Source: Azolla caroliniana (Eukaryota; Polypodiophyta). Taken from it: a DNA stretch of 64,000 nt. A program made the position numbers and the translations under genes. The notes under the pieces were generated by a model that was not told the DNA's origin, did not search any database, and saw nothing but the letters and a program-made list of their open reading frames with translations. The DNA lies in contig JBHGNT010000003.1 in assembly GCA_043228905.1 (NCBI GenBank), forward strand, positions 18,786,001 to 18,850,000, in the 5' to 3' direction. Numbering within the stretch: the stretch's first letter is position 1; every line of letters begins with the position of its first letter. Positions 29,993 to 40,677 of this stretch are shown piece by piece.

Positions 29993-31414
29993 CCGGAGCA
30001 TGCTGGCACATTCCAAGTTACCCAAGACGTTTTGGATTGAGGCGTTGATGACAGCGACGTACGTGATAAATAGATCACCCTCAGCACACTTGGAAGGAGA
30101 CACACCACAAACAATATGGACCGGTAAAGACGTGGCTTACCGGCATCTTAAGGTGTTCGGTTCTCTCGCTTACGTGCATGTTGCAAAGGAAAAAAGAGCA
30201 AAATTGGATCCGAAGTCCCGCCCATGTATATTCATTGGATACGGCGATGATGTGTTTGGCTACCGAGTGTAGGACTTGGTCGACAAGAAGGTCTTCCGAA
30301 GTCGAGACATAGTCTTCATGGAACAAGACTATTGCCGATTGGGAGTCAGAGAAGAAGATAGCGGACTCCGGGTCGACCGACAGAGATCGGTTGGAAGAGA
30401 CAAGGACCCATCCAGCCGAAAGCCGGATGACACTCAAAGAACCAGCCGGAGTCGAACAAGAAACCAAACCGGCCAAAGAAGAAGATTTGGACACCGGAAC
30501 CGGACAAGACCTCAAATTGGATTCGGATGAAGAGCAGATGGAGGAACCAATGGACGAGAACCAAGGAAGAAGATACCCTCTAAGAGAGAGATGGCCCCCC
30601 CGGAGATTTCTGAATGCAGAGCATGTGTTGTTGACCGACGAGGGGGAGCCGGAAAGCTTCGAATAAGCAAAGAAAGACACTCATAGCCGCAAGTGGTTAA
30701 GTGCCATGCAGGATGAGATGGATTCCATGCATGAGAACTACACATTTGAACTGAGGGAGTTGCCGAAGGGAAAGAGAGCGCTCCAGATCAAATGGGTGTA
30801 CAAGTTGAAACCGGGGGACTCCGGAAATCCACCAAGGTATAAGGCCCGCGTTGTGGTGAAGGGCTTCCAGCAGAAGAAAGGAGTGGATTTCGATGAGATC
30901 TTTGCCCTGGTAGTAAAGATGACATCCATGCAGACTGTGTTGAGCATAGCAGCAAGATGGACCTCGAGGTAGAGCAACTAGACGTCAAGACAATGTTCCT
31001 ACATGGTGACCTCGAAGAAGAGATCTACATGCAATAGTCGGAATGATTCGTCAAGAAAGGGAAGGAGCACCTGGTATGCCAGTTCAAGAAGAGCTTATAC
31101 GAACTGAAGCAAGCTCCTCGGCAATGGTACCGAAAGTTCGACTCTTTCATGACCGATCTAGGATATCACAAGATGCAAGCCGACCACTATGTATTTGTGA
31201 AGAATTTCGACGGAGGAGACTTCTTGATACTCCTACTATATGTGGATGACATGTTGATTGTCAGACCGGACCGAACCAAAATCGGGAATCTGAAGAAGGC
31301 ATTGAACCGGACCTTCTCAATGAAAGATTTGGGTCCGGCGCAACAGATATTGGGGATGCACATAGTTCGGGACAGGACGAAGAAGTTAGTGTGGCTGTCA
31401 CAAGATAAGTACGT
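29993..31414 (+). pseudogene. copia B integrase end and RT, second part
   Basis: Resumes at SMLAHSKLPKTFWIEAL, then INRSPSAHLEGDTPQTIW, KVFGSLAYVHV and SRPCIFIGYGDD (integrase C-terminal part), a linker with many Glu/Asp, then RT: KRALQIKWVYKLKPG, ARVVVKGFQQKKGVDFDEIF, and the active site LLLYVDDMLIV near 31240. Stops at 30270 (TAG), 30664 and about 30970 and a frameshift interrupt it. G2 is inserted after the codons for SQDKYV (target duplication ACGT). Confidence 0.78.
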
Positions 31415-32214
31415 TGTCGTGAAGAAAACCGTCTATAGGCGGAATCGGCGCACCAAGGCGTGGGAACCGGTTCTTCACGCGCGCACGCTCCGAGTTGTAC
31501 ATAGAAACGAATTGAGAGGATAATCGGCAGGAACGGGCCCTAACTCAAGTGGAGACAAAGACCGCGCGAACAGTCTTTTCGGTCGCGCGCGCGAACTGTA
31601 CGAGTCGGCGGCGTAACTACGCGGATCCGTGAAAAACGGAGCGGATCCCTGTCCAAAAGGGACAGGGAATAAAGCTGACACGACGGCCTGTTCGTCGGCC
31701 TATATAAGGAGCGGGAAAGAGCTGTTGCAGGGATCTGGGGCGGAGAGGACGAAGTGCTGTCGGACCGTTTCTGGACGCTTCGCTCTCTCTGTTTCCTTCC
31801 TTCTTGAGCTCCAAAGCTTTCTGTGCAGGGTTCCGGGGAGGCTCGCGCTGTTTCGAGGAACGCCCGAGTGCTTCCGGCAGCACCTCCGACCTGCTACCCC
31901 CCCCCCATTTCCCCGTTTGTGCGTCGAAGCGAACAGGCATCGGCATCTGTTCGCCGGCCTGTTCGGTTGCAACCAACCTGTGCCCCATCGGGGGTTGTAG
32001 TCGTGTTAGCCATTTTGTTAATACACATATTTAGTCATTCGCATCCGTCTGTGTCGGTGTCTGTTCGCGTTCTCCGTGCTGAAGGGCCGTGTCCCTGTGT
32101 ATCCCCGGTCCTGCGTAGCCGGTTCTCTCTCTTTCTCCTCCCTCGCTTGCTCTTTGGTTCGAGACCCCCGCGGTCCCGCCTCTATTCCACACGCACTTGC
32201 GTAATATCTCGACA
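31415..32214 (+). repeat. G2 5' LTR
   Basis: No difference from the G1 LTRs was noticed, with the same TATA box, hairpins and ten-C run. Confidence 0.92.
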
Positions 32215-32258
32215 TCTTTGGTGAACCCGACGTGAAAGAGGCGGCAGAAGAGCAGAAG

Positions 32259-34385
32259 ATGAGGGGGTCGGATCTCGCAGAGGCCATGGCTTCGGCCGTG
32301 GATCGGATCGTAAACGCGCGCGAGGGCACCGGTGCCCTCGACAGAGCTATTGAGGCGGTCGTCGGCACGATCGGCCGGTTCGATGGGAGGGATGCCACGA
32401 AGTATCTGGCGTCCTACGGTGCAGAAATGTTGATGCGGGACATTCCGGAAGAAAGGCGTCTTGCCGGTTTTCCCCGAGTGGCAATACCGAGCATCCATGC
32501 GGAGGTGCTCGAGGTGCGGGCGGAGAGCCGTACCTGGGAGGAGTTCGAAGGTCGGCTCCTAGAGAAATACGGGCTGGACGACGCGCTCCGGCTTTCGAAG
32601 CGAAGGTTCATGGAATGGGTGGAGTCCCCGGGGAAGGGAAGAAACGCGTCGGCACTCCTCCGGGAGTTCGAGGAAAACTTTGCGCGCCTTTCGGCGCTCG
32701 ACCGAACCATCCTGGACACGAGCCGGGTCTTGCTGTTTGTCAAGTCGGTCGACGAGCGGGATCGGGAGCAAGTGGGCCTCTTGCTGGAAACCGAAGACGG
32801 GCTCACTACCGACTGGGCGGCTGTCAGGAAGGTCTGTGGTCGTTTCGACAAACGGCGAGAATGGGCGGATAACGGACCGACTGGGTCGGGCTCGGTCGCA
32901 GCAAGGAAGCTCGAACCAGCGCCACAGGTGCGCAAGGAAGAGACCCGGGAGTGGTTGGAAACCGGTTCGGCTTCGACCGGCGTAGTCAGAGGCTCAACCG
33001 GAGGAGCGGCGCTGGAGGAATTGACGAAGGCGATAAAGGACCTCCAAATCGCGCAGGCCCGAAGGGAAGGAGGCGAACCGGCTCGTGACCGACGGCCGGC
33101 GGCAGGAAACAGGTGCATGTGGTGCGATGAAGTCGGCCACGTTCGGAAGGACTGCGGCGACTTCGCGGAGGCGCTGAGGGACCGGGTGGTGTACCTGTGG
33201 GAAGGACGGGTGCATGCCAGCGACACCCGAAGGGCCCTGAGCCGAAACGACGGAAAGGGTGGTATGAAAAGGTTGATGGAAGAGGCGGCGGCCCGACACG
33301 CGGAAACCGTCCACTACTCGGCGTCGGCCGGCATTCGAGTCGGGGGCGGCGAGGCCCGAAAGGAAAGCAAAGCCGGATTCTGGCCGACGATGCTGGAAGG
33401 CCTTGCCGGTGCAGGGCTTAAAAGGGAGGAATCGGACCGTGCGGAGAAACGGGTACGGGAGATGACCGGGTGGAGCGACCCGGTCGAGGAAAGGACGGGC
33501 TTCGTGGAAGCCGCTTGCCGGAACTACGAGGCTCTGGTAGAAGAGAAGCGGGTGGGAAAACCCGGGACGACCGGGCCCTCACAACGATACGAGACCCGGT
33601 CCGGGCCACGACGGGACGAAGCCGGCAGGGCCGGTACGCAAGATAAACCCCAGAAGGGCGGGTACCGTCTGGGGACGGAGATAGAAAGAACCACGGACTT
33701 ACGAAAGGTCCTGGAGGAACGGATCCTCGACAGCAAGGTGGAGCTGTCGCTACGGGAGGTGCTTGGAATCGCCAAGAAGGAGTTCCACGACTCCATCGTG
33801 GACTTGGTGAAACGGAAGAGGCTGTCAACGGAGACAGAACCGGAAAGACCGGTGGAAGTGCGGACGACGCACCTAGACGACATGGCGCTGGGAGACGAGT
33901 GGGCGGAAAGCCACTATTCGAGACCGCACTGGGCCCGAGCGACCACGGAAACCCCGGTGAAGATCGGCGATGTCCAGGAACCGGTGATAGCTTTGGTGGA
34001 CCACGGATCGGAGATCAATTTGATGTCCATGGACTTCTATAAAAAGGGAAAATGGCCGATCAACACCAAGCACGGGTGGAAAATAAGGGCAGCAACGCGC
34101 GCCACCGAGGAACTGCACGGGGCCTGTCCGAATGTGCGAGTCAAGATCGGCGACGTCGAGATTGACCAGCACTTCTTCGTGCAGGAGACGTCTTCGCATC
34201 CGGTCATACTGGGAGAGCCGTACGTCACGGCGGCGCGAATGGAGACCAAGGTGCTGGACAATGGTTCGGCCTATGCGCGGGTCAAGAGCCAGGACGGCCG
34301 CCATTCGGTCCAGTTTTTGACGGTTAGGCCGAACCACGAGCGTAACCGCGACTCCCTCGGTTCCGATAACCGAGAGGATTTTTAG
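32259..34385 (+). CDS. G2 gag-protease polyprotein
   Basis: 708 residues, same predicted protein as G1 gag-pro (capsid region, CCHC knuckle, D-H-G aspartic protease). The ATG was chosen as in G1; the frame is open from 32232. It ends GAT TTT TAG with the same T-run. Unlike pol, nothing is missing, so this copy could still supply particle proteins. Confidence 0.9.
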   Translation: MRGSDLAEAMASAVDRIVNAREGTGALDRAIEAVVGTIGRFDGRDATKYLASYGAEMLMRDIPEERRLAGFPRVAIPSIHAEVLEVRAESRTWEEFEGRLLEKYGLDDALRLSKRRFMEWVESPGKGRNASALLREFEENFARLSALDRTILDTSRVLLFVKSVDERDREQVGLLLETEDGLTTDWAAVRKVCGRFDKRREWADNGPTGSGSVAARKLEPAPQVRKEETREWLETGSASTGVVRGSTGGAALEELTKAIKDLQIAQARREGGEPARDRRPAAGNRCMWCDEVGHVRKDCGDFAEALRDRVVYLWEGRVHASDTRRALSRNDGKGGMKRLMEEAAARHAETVHYSASAGIRVGGGEARKESKAGFWPTMLEGLAGAGLKREESDRAEKRVREMTGWSDPVEERTGFVEAACRNYEALVEEKRVGKPGTTGPSQRYETRSGPRRDEAGRAGTQDKPQKGGYRLGTEIERTTDLRKVLEERILDSKVELSLREVLGIAKKEFHDSIVDLVKRKRLSTETEPERPVEVRTTHLDDMALGDEWAESHYSRPHWARATTETPVKIGDVQEPVIALVDHGSEINLMSMDFYKKGKWPINTKHGWKIRAATRATEELHGACPNVRVKIGDVEIDQHFFVQETSSHPVILGEPYVTAARMETKVLDNGSAYARVKSQDGRHSVQFLTVRPNHERNRDSLGSDNREDF

Positions 34386-36607
34386 AGAGGGCTGCCAAGC
34401 CGTGGGGCCGCGACAGTCCGGACACCCCGGGAAAACCCCACACCTGTACGATAAAACCGAAGAAACCTTGTACCATAGGTAGGGAATTTTTGTTCTCCGA
34501 CAACGGAGCGTGTGCGATGGTCGGCATCGCCGGCCGAGAGAAAACAAAGACGGAGGCGAGACTTCGAGCGTGCGGAGTTCTCGTCCCGGACGAGGAAATC
34601 AACGGAGCCGTGGAGGCGGTCTCATTCGACGACACCTTGGGAATGCTGAAAAAGGGGCGAAGGTTCGAATGGCTAGACAAGCACGCGGAATCGGTCCGGA
34701 AGCTGAAAGAGGCCCTTGCAGCGGCACCGGCACTCCGGAAGGCGGTTTACGGGAAGGGTACCCCGGTATTCATAACGGTGGATACCAGTCCGACCGGGAT
34801 CGGATGGGTCGTGAACCAGGAAGACGAGGACGGCAATCGGTTTCCGATCCGATTTGGCGCGAAAGTCCTCAGTGAACGGCAGCGAGGGTACGCCCAGGTT
34901 AAACGCGAACTCTGGGGTATTGTTTCGGCGGTTAAGGCCGACAAAGACTACCTGATAGGGACGGAAGTGATCATCGAGACGGATTGCCTGCCGATTCTCG
35001 GTATGGTTTCCGGATGCGCGACTCCGGACCTGGCGATGCTCAGGTGGATAGCGTACATCAAGTCCCTGGACCCGGAAATACGACACATTTCCGGGAAAGA
35101 CAACGCCATGGCCGACATGCTTTCGAGGGCGAGGTTCGACGACGAGGGCGGCATGGTTTCGGAAGACGAAGAAGTCGGCGTGGATTTCTTCGAGGCGGCA
35201 TACATAACGACCGACGGGATGAGCACTCCGGCGCTTAACGAGTTCGACGCGAGCAAGTACGACGGGGAATGGCTGCAGATCGGCGGGTTTTTGAAGACGA
35301 TGACGCCCGATGCGTCATGGACGAAGGACGAGGCCAACCGGATCCGGAAGAAAGCATATCGATTCTTTCTCCGAGATGGGCATCTATGGAAGCACCCGAA
35401 GAAGAGGGACGGCGTCCCGCTCCGAGTGGTGGCGATGAAGGAAGAACAGGAGGAGCTACTGGCGGCCTACCACGACAGCCCTTGGGCTGGACACCGTGGA
35501 ACGTGGGCGACGTTTGAGAAGCTGAAGGGAAAGTACTGGTGGCCGGGATTGTACCGGGACGTGCATCGGTTCGTGTCAACTTGCGAGAGTTGTCAGATGC
35601 ACTCGATAGTCCGACACCGGGACGGGCTTCACCCTACGTACCCTCCGACTATCCACTTCAAATGGATGGTAGATCTGGTGACGATGCCGATGGGGGTAGG
35701 ACAGATGCGGTATCTGGTCCTAGCGCGGGAAGACCTGACGAACCAGGTGGAAGGCCGAGCCCTTCAGAACAAGACGACCGCGGCCGTGTGTCGGTTCCTA
35801 GTCGAGGACGTGATATGCCGGTACGGGTGCGTCGGGAAGATCGTGGCTGACCGAGGGGAGTTGGACGCCGAAGAGGCCGCGGAGCTGTTCGACCGGCTTG
35901 GAGTCAAGCTCTCGCTCACCACTGCGTACAATCCGGAGGCGAATGGAAAGGTGGAGCGCGGACACGGACCGATCGTCAAGGCGTTGATTCGGGCATGCGG
36001 AGGTCAAGTCGGTAACTGGCCGCGGCTGCTACCTTATGCTTTGTGGGCAGACCGGACCACGCACAGTTCGGTAACCGGGTACATGCCGACGGAGCTCATG
36101 TTCGGCCAGAAGCCGATCATGCCGATTGAACGGACGATCTCCTCGTGGGCAACGGTCGACTGGAGGGACGAGATGAGCCGGGAGGAGTTGTTGGTCGCAC
36201 GTATACGACAGCTCGAGCGGAGGCCGGAGGACGTGGCACTGGCTACGGAGAAGCTCCGGGTGGCGAGGACAAAGAACAAAGCCCGGTTCGACCGAACGCA
36301 CCGGCTACGACCGAAGAAAATCGAAGAAGGTGACTGGGTGCTCGTCTACGACAGCAGCCTCGACAACCAGCACCGAGCCACACGGAAGTTCGCACGAAGG
36401 TGGTTCGGGCCTTACGTGGTACGGAGTGCCAATGACAACGGGACATATCACCTGGCGGAACTTGACGGCACGAGAATGGCGATACCGGTTGCAGGGAAGC
36501 GGATCAAAGCGTTCAAGAAGCGACACGACGACGAGCCAGACCCGGCTCTCCTGGTCGGCAATGACGAACGATCCGAAAATGAAGAAGAACCGACGGGCGA
36601 GGAATGA
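34382..36607 (+). CDS. G2 pol lacking RT: RNase H-integrase
   Basis: 741 codons in the -1 frame (first in-frame ATG 34517). About 90 N-terminal residues join directly at LGML-KKGRRFEW to the connection/RNase H region; the whole RT, including FLDD, is gone, without a frameshift. RNase H residues (TVDTSPTGIGW, ETDCLPI) and the integrase HHCC and D-D-E residues and RWFGPYVV module are as in G1. It cannot reverse transcribe itself, but could encode integrase and would need RT in trans. No sequence decay follows the deletion. Confidence 0.85.
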   Translation, partial: LERAAKPWGRDSPDTPGKPHTCTIKPKKPCTIGREFLFSDNGACAMVGIAGREKTKTEARLRACGVLVPDEEINGAVEAVSFDDTLGMLKKGRRFEWLDKHAESVRKLKEALAAAPALRKAVYGKGTPVFITVDTSPTGIGWVVNQEDEDGNRFPIRFGAKVLSERQRGYAQVKRELWGIVSAVKADKDYLIGTEVIIETDCLPILGMVSGCATPDLAMLRWIAYIKSLDPEIRHISGKDNAMADMLSRARFDDEGGMVSEDEEVGVDFFEAAYITTDGMSTPALNEFDASKYDGEWLQIGGFLKTMTPDASWTKDEANRIRKKAYRFFLRDGHLWKHPKKRDGVPLRVVAMKEEQEELLAAYHDSPWAGHRGTWATFEKLKGKYWWPGLYRDVHRFVSTCESCQMHSIVRHRDGLHPTYPPTIHFKWMVDLVTMPMGVGQMRYLVLAREDLTNQVEGRALQNKTTAAVCRFLVEDVICRYGCVGKIVADRGELDAEEAAELFDRLGVKLSLTTAYNPEANGKVERGHGPIVKALIRACGGQVGNWPRLLPYALWADRTTHSSVTGYMPTELMFGQKPIMPIERTISSWATVDWRDEMSREELLVARIRQLERRPEDVALATEKLRVARTKNKARFDRTHRLRPKKIEEGDWVLVYDSSLDNQHRATRKFARRWFGPYVVRSANDNGTYHLAELDGTRMAIPVAGKRIKAFKKRHDDEPDPALLVGNDERSENEEEPTGEE

Positions 36608-36678
36608 AGACGGGCCGGTTTTCTCCGTCCCAACTCTCTTGGCGCATACCGGAGGATGCGCGGTTAGGTGGGGGCGGA

Positions 36679-37478
36679 TGTCGTGAAGAAAACCGTCTAT
36701 AGGCGGAATCGGCGCACCAAGGCGTGGGAACCGGTTCTTCACGCGCGCACGCTCCGAGTTGTACATAGAAACGAATTGAGAGGATAATCGGCAGGAACGG
36801 GCCCTAACTCAAGTGGAGACAAAGACCGCGCGAACAGTCTTTTCGGTCGCGCGCGCGAACTGTACGAGTCGGCGGCGTAACTACGCGGATCCGTGAAAAA
36901 CGGAGCGGATCCCTGTCCAAAAGGGACAGGGAATAAAGCTGACACGACGGCCTGTTCGTCGGCCTATATAAGGAGCGGGAAAGAGCTGTTGCAGGGATCT
37001 GGGGCGGAGAGGACGAAGTGCTGTCGGACCGTTTCTGGACGCTTCGCTCTCTCTGTTTCCTTCCTTCTTGAGCTCCAAAGCTTTCTGTGCAGGGTTCCGG
37101 GGAGGCTCGCGCTGTTTCGAGGAACGCCCGAGTGCTTCCGGCAGCACCTCCGACCTGCTACCCCCCCCCCATTTCCCCGTTTGTGCGTCGAAGCGAACAG
37201 GCATCGGCATCTGTTCGCCGGCCTGTTCGGTTGCAACCAACCTGTGCCCCATCGGGGGTTGTAGTCGTGTTAGCCATTTTGTTAATACACATATTTAGTC
37301 ATTCGCATCCGTCTGTGTCGGTGTCTGTTCGCGTTCTCCGTGCTGAAGGGCCGTGTCCCTGTGTATCCCCGGTCCTGCGTAGCCGGTTCTCTCTCTTTCT
37401 CCTCCCTCGCTTGCTCTTTGGTTCGAGACCCCCGCGGTCCCGCCTCTATTCCACACGCACTTGCGTAATATCTCGACA
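36679..37478 (+). repeat. G2 3' LTR
   Basis: Same sequence as the 5' LTR as far as read by eye, preceded by the GTGGGGGCGGA purine tract and followed by the target duplication ACGT. Confidence 0.92.
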
Positions 37479-37563
37479 ACGTGGTGAAGGTGCTTCAACG
37501 ATTTAGCATGATGGATACGAAGCCGGTCGGATCGACACTTCCGACAAATTGCACGTTGTCCAG
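37479..37563 (+). pseudogene. copia B RT continuation, truncated
   Basis: After the ACGT duplication the copia B frame continues VVKVLQRFSMMDTKPVGSTL, the segment behind the RT palm in copia elements. It is cut at 37564 by a gypsy LTR piece; the rest of copia B is missing. Confidence 0.65.
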
Positions 37564-37935
37564 TGTCACGAAAATACGACAAAGATACGTGAACTTGAGG
37601 CAAGACCCCGGGGCCTCCGACCAGAGGATAACAAATTCATGTGCTTGTATTAAAGAATTAACGAAAATGAGAAAGTTTAATAAATTTTAATAGCAAAGGA
37701 AAAGAAAAATTACAATCTATCCCAAGATTGGGATTGCAGAAGTTTAGGTTTAAAGAGATTAATATATAAGAAAAATTAGGGTTTTTGAGAGATATGGCTT
37801 CCATAAGAAAAAAAATTACCCCCCTATTACATTGTGCTTTCCACCCTTATATAGGGATGGGAGAGGCTTAGCACATAGCAATCCATGCTTTTTCTAACTA
37901 TAGATTTCATGCTTTTTCTTCTAATAATAGCGTTC
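37564..37935 (-). repeat. gypsy LTR fragment (G4-like)
   Basis: Ends TTTTCGTGACA on the minus strand (at 37564), the family-type LTR end. It carries the block with GTTAGAAAAAGCATGG, a TATATAAGG box (about 37850) and CACAATGTAATAGG shared with the LTR at 2860-3579. Its U3 start is missing on the right, where copia D RT resumes. Copia D lacks about 28 codons here, so the insertion was accompanied by deletions on both sides. Confidence 0.55.
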
Positions 37936-39560
37936 ATGCAGGTCGAAATGATGAATGAGGAAATGCAAGTTCTCAACAAGAACGAAACTTGGGTACTTGT
38001 CCCTCATTGACCATAGAAGAAAGCAATCGGTTGTAGGTGGATATATAAAGTGAAGTACAATGCTAACATCATAGGTAATCGATATAAAGCCCTACTTGTC
38101 GCAAAATGTTATGCGTAGACACACAAAGTTAATTATGAAGAGACCTTTGCCCTGGTGGCAAAGATGACAACCATTCGGACCATAATTGTGATTGCAACAA
38201 CAAACGGATGGCACCTGTATCAAATGGACGTAAAGGCAAACTAGATGAGGAGGTGGTATGTATAATCAAGTCGCGTTCGCATCCGACTACCGTCCGTTGA
38301 CTCAAAAATCCTTTGTATGGCCTCAACCAGGCACCCAAAGCATGGCACTAGAAGATCACTCAACATCTTCATCAAGTCAGCTTTAGAATGTCAAAGTCTG
38401 ACACTTCCATGTTCACTTGGAGCGACTCTAAAGGACAGCCATTCATCATAATATATGTCGATGACTTAGTGATTGGCGGAGAACATATTGCCAACATCAA
38501 TAACATCAAGAAGCTCATCTTCGGCCGATTCAAAATGAAGTATATAAAGGCACTCCATTACTTCCTAGGTATAGAAGTAATTCGGACCCCGAAGGACATC
38601 ATGATCTCCCAACAACAAGTCTATATTCTGAACTTATTGTATAAGTTTGACATGACTGAGTGCAAACCTGTGGTGACCCTCTTAGATCGAAACCTAAAGC
38701 TTGATGCAAAATCCGGCACCACAGAATGCGAGCCGACACAATATTGGCAACTTGTCGGAATCCCCATCTACCTCACCATCACACGACCCGACCTCAGCTG
38801 TCTAGTCGGCCTCCTTAGCCACTTTATGCAGACACCACGTGATATTCACCTAGAATGCGTTAAGCGACTATCACGCTAAGTAGTACGATGAATTACGGCA
38901 TCCTCTACAAATCAGCAATGCCGATTTGACTCGAAGGGTACACAAATGCAGATTGGGCCATCTACAAAGCCAACAAACCATTAAGCTCTAGATTCTTCTT
39001 TTCCCTCAGTAGCAAGGAAATATCTTGGAGTAGCAAGAAGCAACCGACAGTCGCACTATCAAGCACCAAAGCTAAATACAAGGGCGCATTGTTGCCGCAT
39101 GTGAAGCTGTATGGCTCAAAAGGATATTGAAGGATCTGATCATTTCCATCAAGGATCCAATCTTGCTCTACTGTGACAACCTTAGCAGTATCCATCTTGC
39201 TCACACCTAGTCTTCCATGCTCAAACTAAGCACATCGGGGTGCACTATGATTTCATCTAAGAACATATCCTGGCCGGAGATGTCGACCTGTAACATATTG
39301 GCACTTACCTTTAGGCCCGACATCTTCACGAAAGCCCTAGGAACCTAGAAGCTTTGGTAATTCACGTCAAATCTTGGTCTTTCAACCCCCGACTTGCAGA
39401 GCTTGAGGGGGAGTGAGCCTGAACCGAAAGTATAATGAGCCAACATCGTCAAGCTGGACCCGAATGAAGTCAAATGAACAAAGGAGGAAGTAGAGTGAGT
39501 CGCCTTTCACAGTCAAAGCCAGACCCAAACACTAGCAAACAAAAGTTAACTATCCGTTAA
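37936..39560 (+). pseudogene. copia D RT and RNase H pseudogene
   Basis: Segments KNETWVLVP, KKAIGCRWIYKVKYN, YEETFALVAKMTT, SKSDTSMFTWSD, the active site IYVDDLVIGG (about 38440-38475), LHYFLGIEVIRTPKDIM, NLLYKFDM, then RNase H with ITRPDLSCLVGLLS and SSKKQPTVALSSTKA (Glu region altered). Stops and frameshifts are frequent, especially before 38380. It is close in sequence to copia E RT. GGAAGGGGCA before 39573 is the purine tract. Confidence 0.75.
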
Positions 39561-39572
39561 TCGGAAGGGGCA

Positions 39573-39952
39573 TGTTGAGAATCAAACTCAACTTCCCTAT
39601 TGTGTGAACACACATTAGGAATATTCAAGTGTGTGAACACCCCACTACTATGTAACAATAACTAATGTGTCATAGACATAACTCTTATGACATATAGTTA
39701 GTAGGTAGTTAAGTTCCCTCCTCTCTTTCCCAAGAGGTAGTTGTAGTAAGAGAGTGTCAAGAGAAGGTGACCATATAAGCACCTTCTCCTCTCCCTTGTA
39801 TTAGTTGTTGGTTATCATTTTCTTGTGAATACATTTTTCTTAGTTTTTTTGTCTATCGTGTGTCGACTATATCTCCCTCCCTCTCTCTCTCTCTCTCTCT
39901 CACACACACATCTCTATTCCGCTGCACAAAATCATATACTTGATTCTTTACA
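39573..39952 (+). repeat. copia D 3' LTR (380 bp)
   Basis: TGTTGAGAATC...TTGATTCTTTACA. Its second part is the partner of 16102-16352. It includes a (CT)n tract near 39880-39901. The right flank is unique DNA (39953-40163, nothing seen). Confidence 0.82.
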
Positions 39953-40677
39953 TTCCCATGAAACCTTCAAGATGCTCATTCGTCGAATCCTCAAATGAAC
40001 GGAGAATCACATAGGTACTACAAAGATCTTTCAAAGTACATATAATTAAATATAATAAAAATTTACAAGTATTCAAGGTGAATCAAAGAAGAGTGTATCA
40101 CAATACAATTGAGGATAAAATCCTCAATCCCATCACATGGGGTGGCTACAATAGAGTATATATTGTGGTGTGCATGTGTTCCTTTGTGCCACCCTTTTAG
40201 CTCACTCTTTTTAGGATGCGTGTGCCCAAAATGACCCACCCTTTTAGCACACCCTTTTTAGCCAACTATAAATTGATTAAGAAGTAAGAAGCTAAGTAGA
40301 CTAATTTTGATCTCTTATGTGCATTTCACATATTGGTGGAGATGCGGGGTACCAGTCCCCCACATCCAAGCATCCGCCTCTTCCACTTCGTAGGTAGCAT
40401 CACCCTCGCCACCATCACCGACACTCTTGCTAGTCTCTTGTAGTAGTATCTCTTCTATTAGCACCGCCTTAGTTCACTAGTTACGCCTCCTGATATCCAC
40501 TACTTCCTCCATCCAAGTCCTTTCACTTAAGCCATCTATACTTCTCTAGCACGTAAACCCACTACACCTTCACCTTAGACACTCTCACTTTCTCACACCA
40601 CTTTTATGTCTTGCCCCACCAACTCTTCCCCCTCACCTTAGGTTGCCCACTAACTTCTTGTCCCATGAGTTTCTCCG

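Larger units (their letters stand above)
31415..37478 (+). mobile_element. G2: RT-deleted twin of G1, 6064 bp
   Basis: Same structure as G1: LTRs 31415-32214 and 36679-37478, apparently identical to each other and to those of G1, primer region, gag-pro, pol frame, purine tract and a 4-bp target duplication ACGT (31411-31414, 37479-37482). Outside one deletion I found two differences from G1: a silent C-to-A in the protease region and a G-to-C after the gag-pro stop. The deletion removes 1266 bp (422 codons), corresponding to 11320-12585 of G1, between copies of TGCTG. Its different target duplication and host sequence show a separate insertion event, not a duplicated segment. Confidence 0.93.
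23663..37563 (+). mobile_element. copia B, split by gypsy G3 and G2
   Basis: 5' LTR 23663-24182, primer site TGGTATCAAAGCG (24188), gag, zinc knuckle, protease, integrase to 25939, then G3 (25940-29992), the integrase end and RT 29993-31414, then G2 (31415-37478), and the RT continuation 37479-37563. The RNase H and the 3' LTR are lost at the junction with another LTR piece at 37564. Reading frames join correctly across both insertions apart from the CCGG and ACGT target duplications. It is inserted into copia D. Confidence 0.8.
16102..39952 (+). mobile_element. copia D, split by nested insertions
   Basis: An old Ty1/copia element on the plus strand. 5' LTR 16102-16352 (first part lost at the copia A junction), gag 16436-17378, then copia E (17379-22411), protease/integrase 22412-23662, then copia B with its own insertions (23663-37563) and an LTR piece (37564-37935), RT/RNase H 37936-39560 and the 3' LTR 39573-39952. 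The domain order across the pieces is correct, and the two LTRs match each other (AGAGGTAGTTGTAGTAAGAG and many more blocks). Many stops and frameshifts show it is dead. Confidence 0.8.

Noticed and set aside
31415-37478. G2 as an assembly copy of G1
   Set aside because: Different target duplications (ACGT against CCGT), different copia hosts, two substitutions and a deletion argue for two real insertions, though long reads should confirm.
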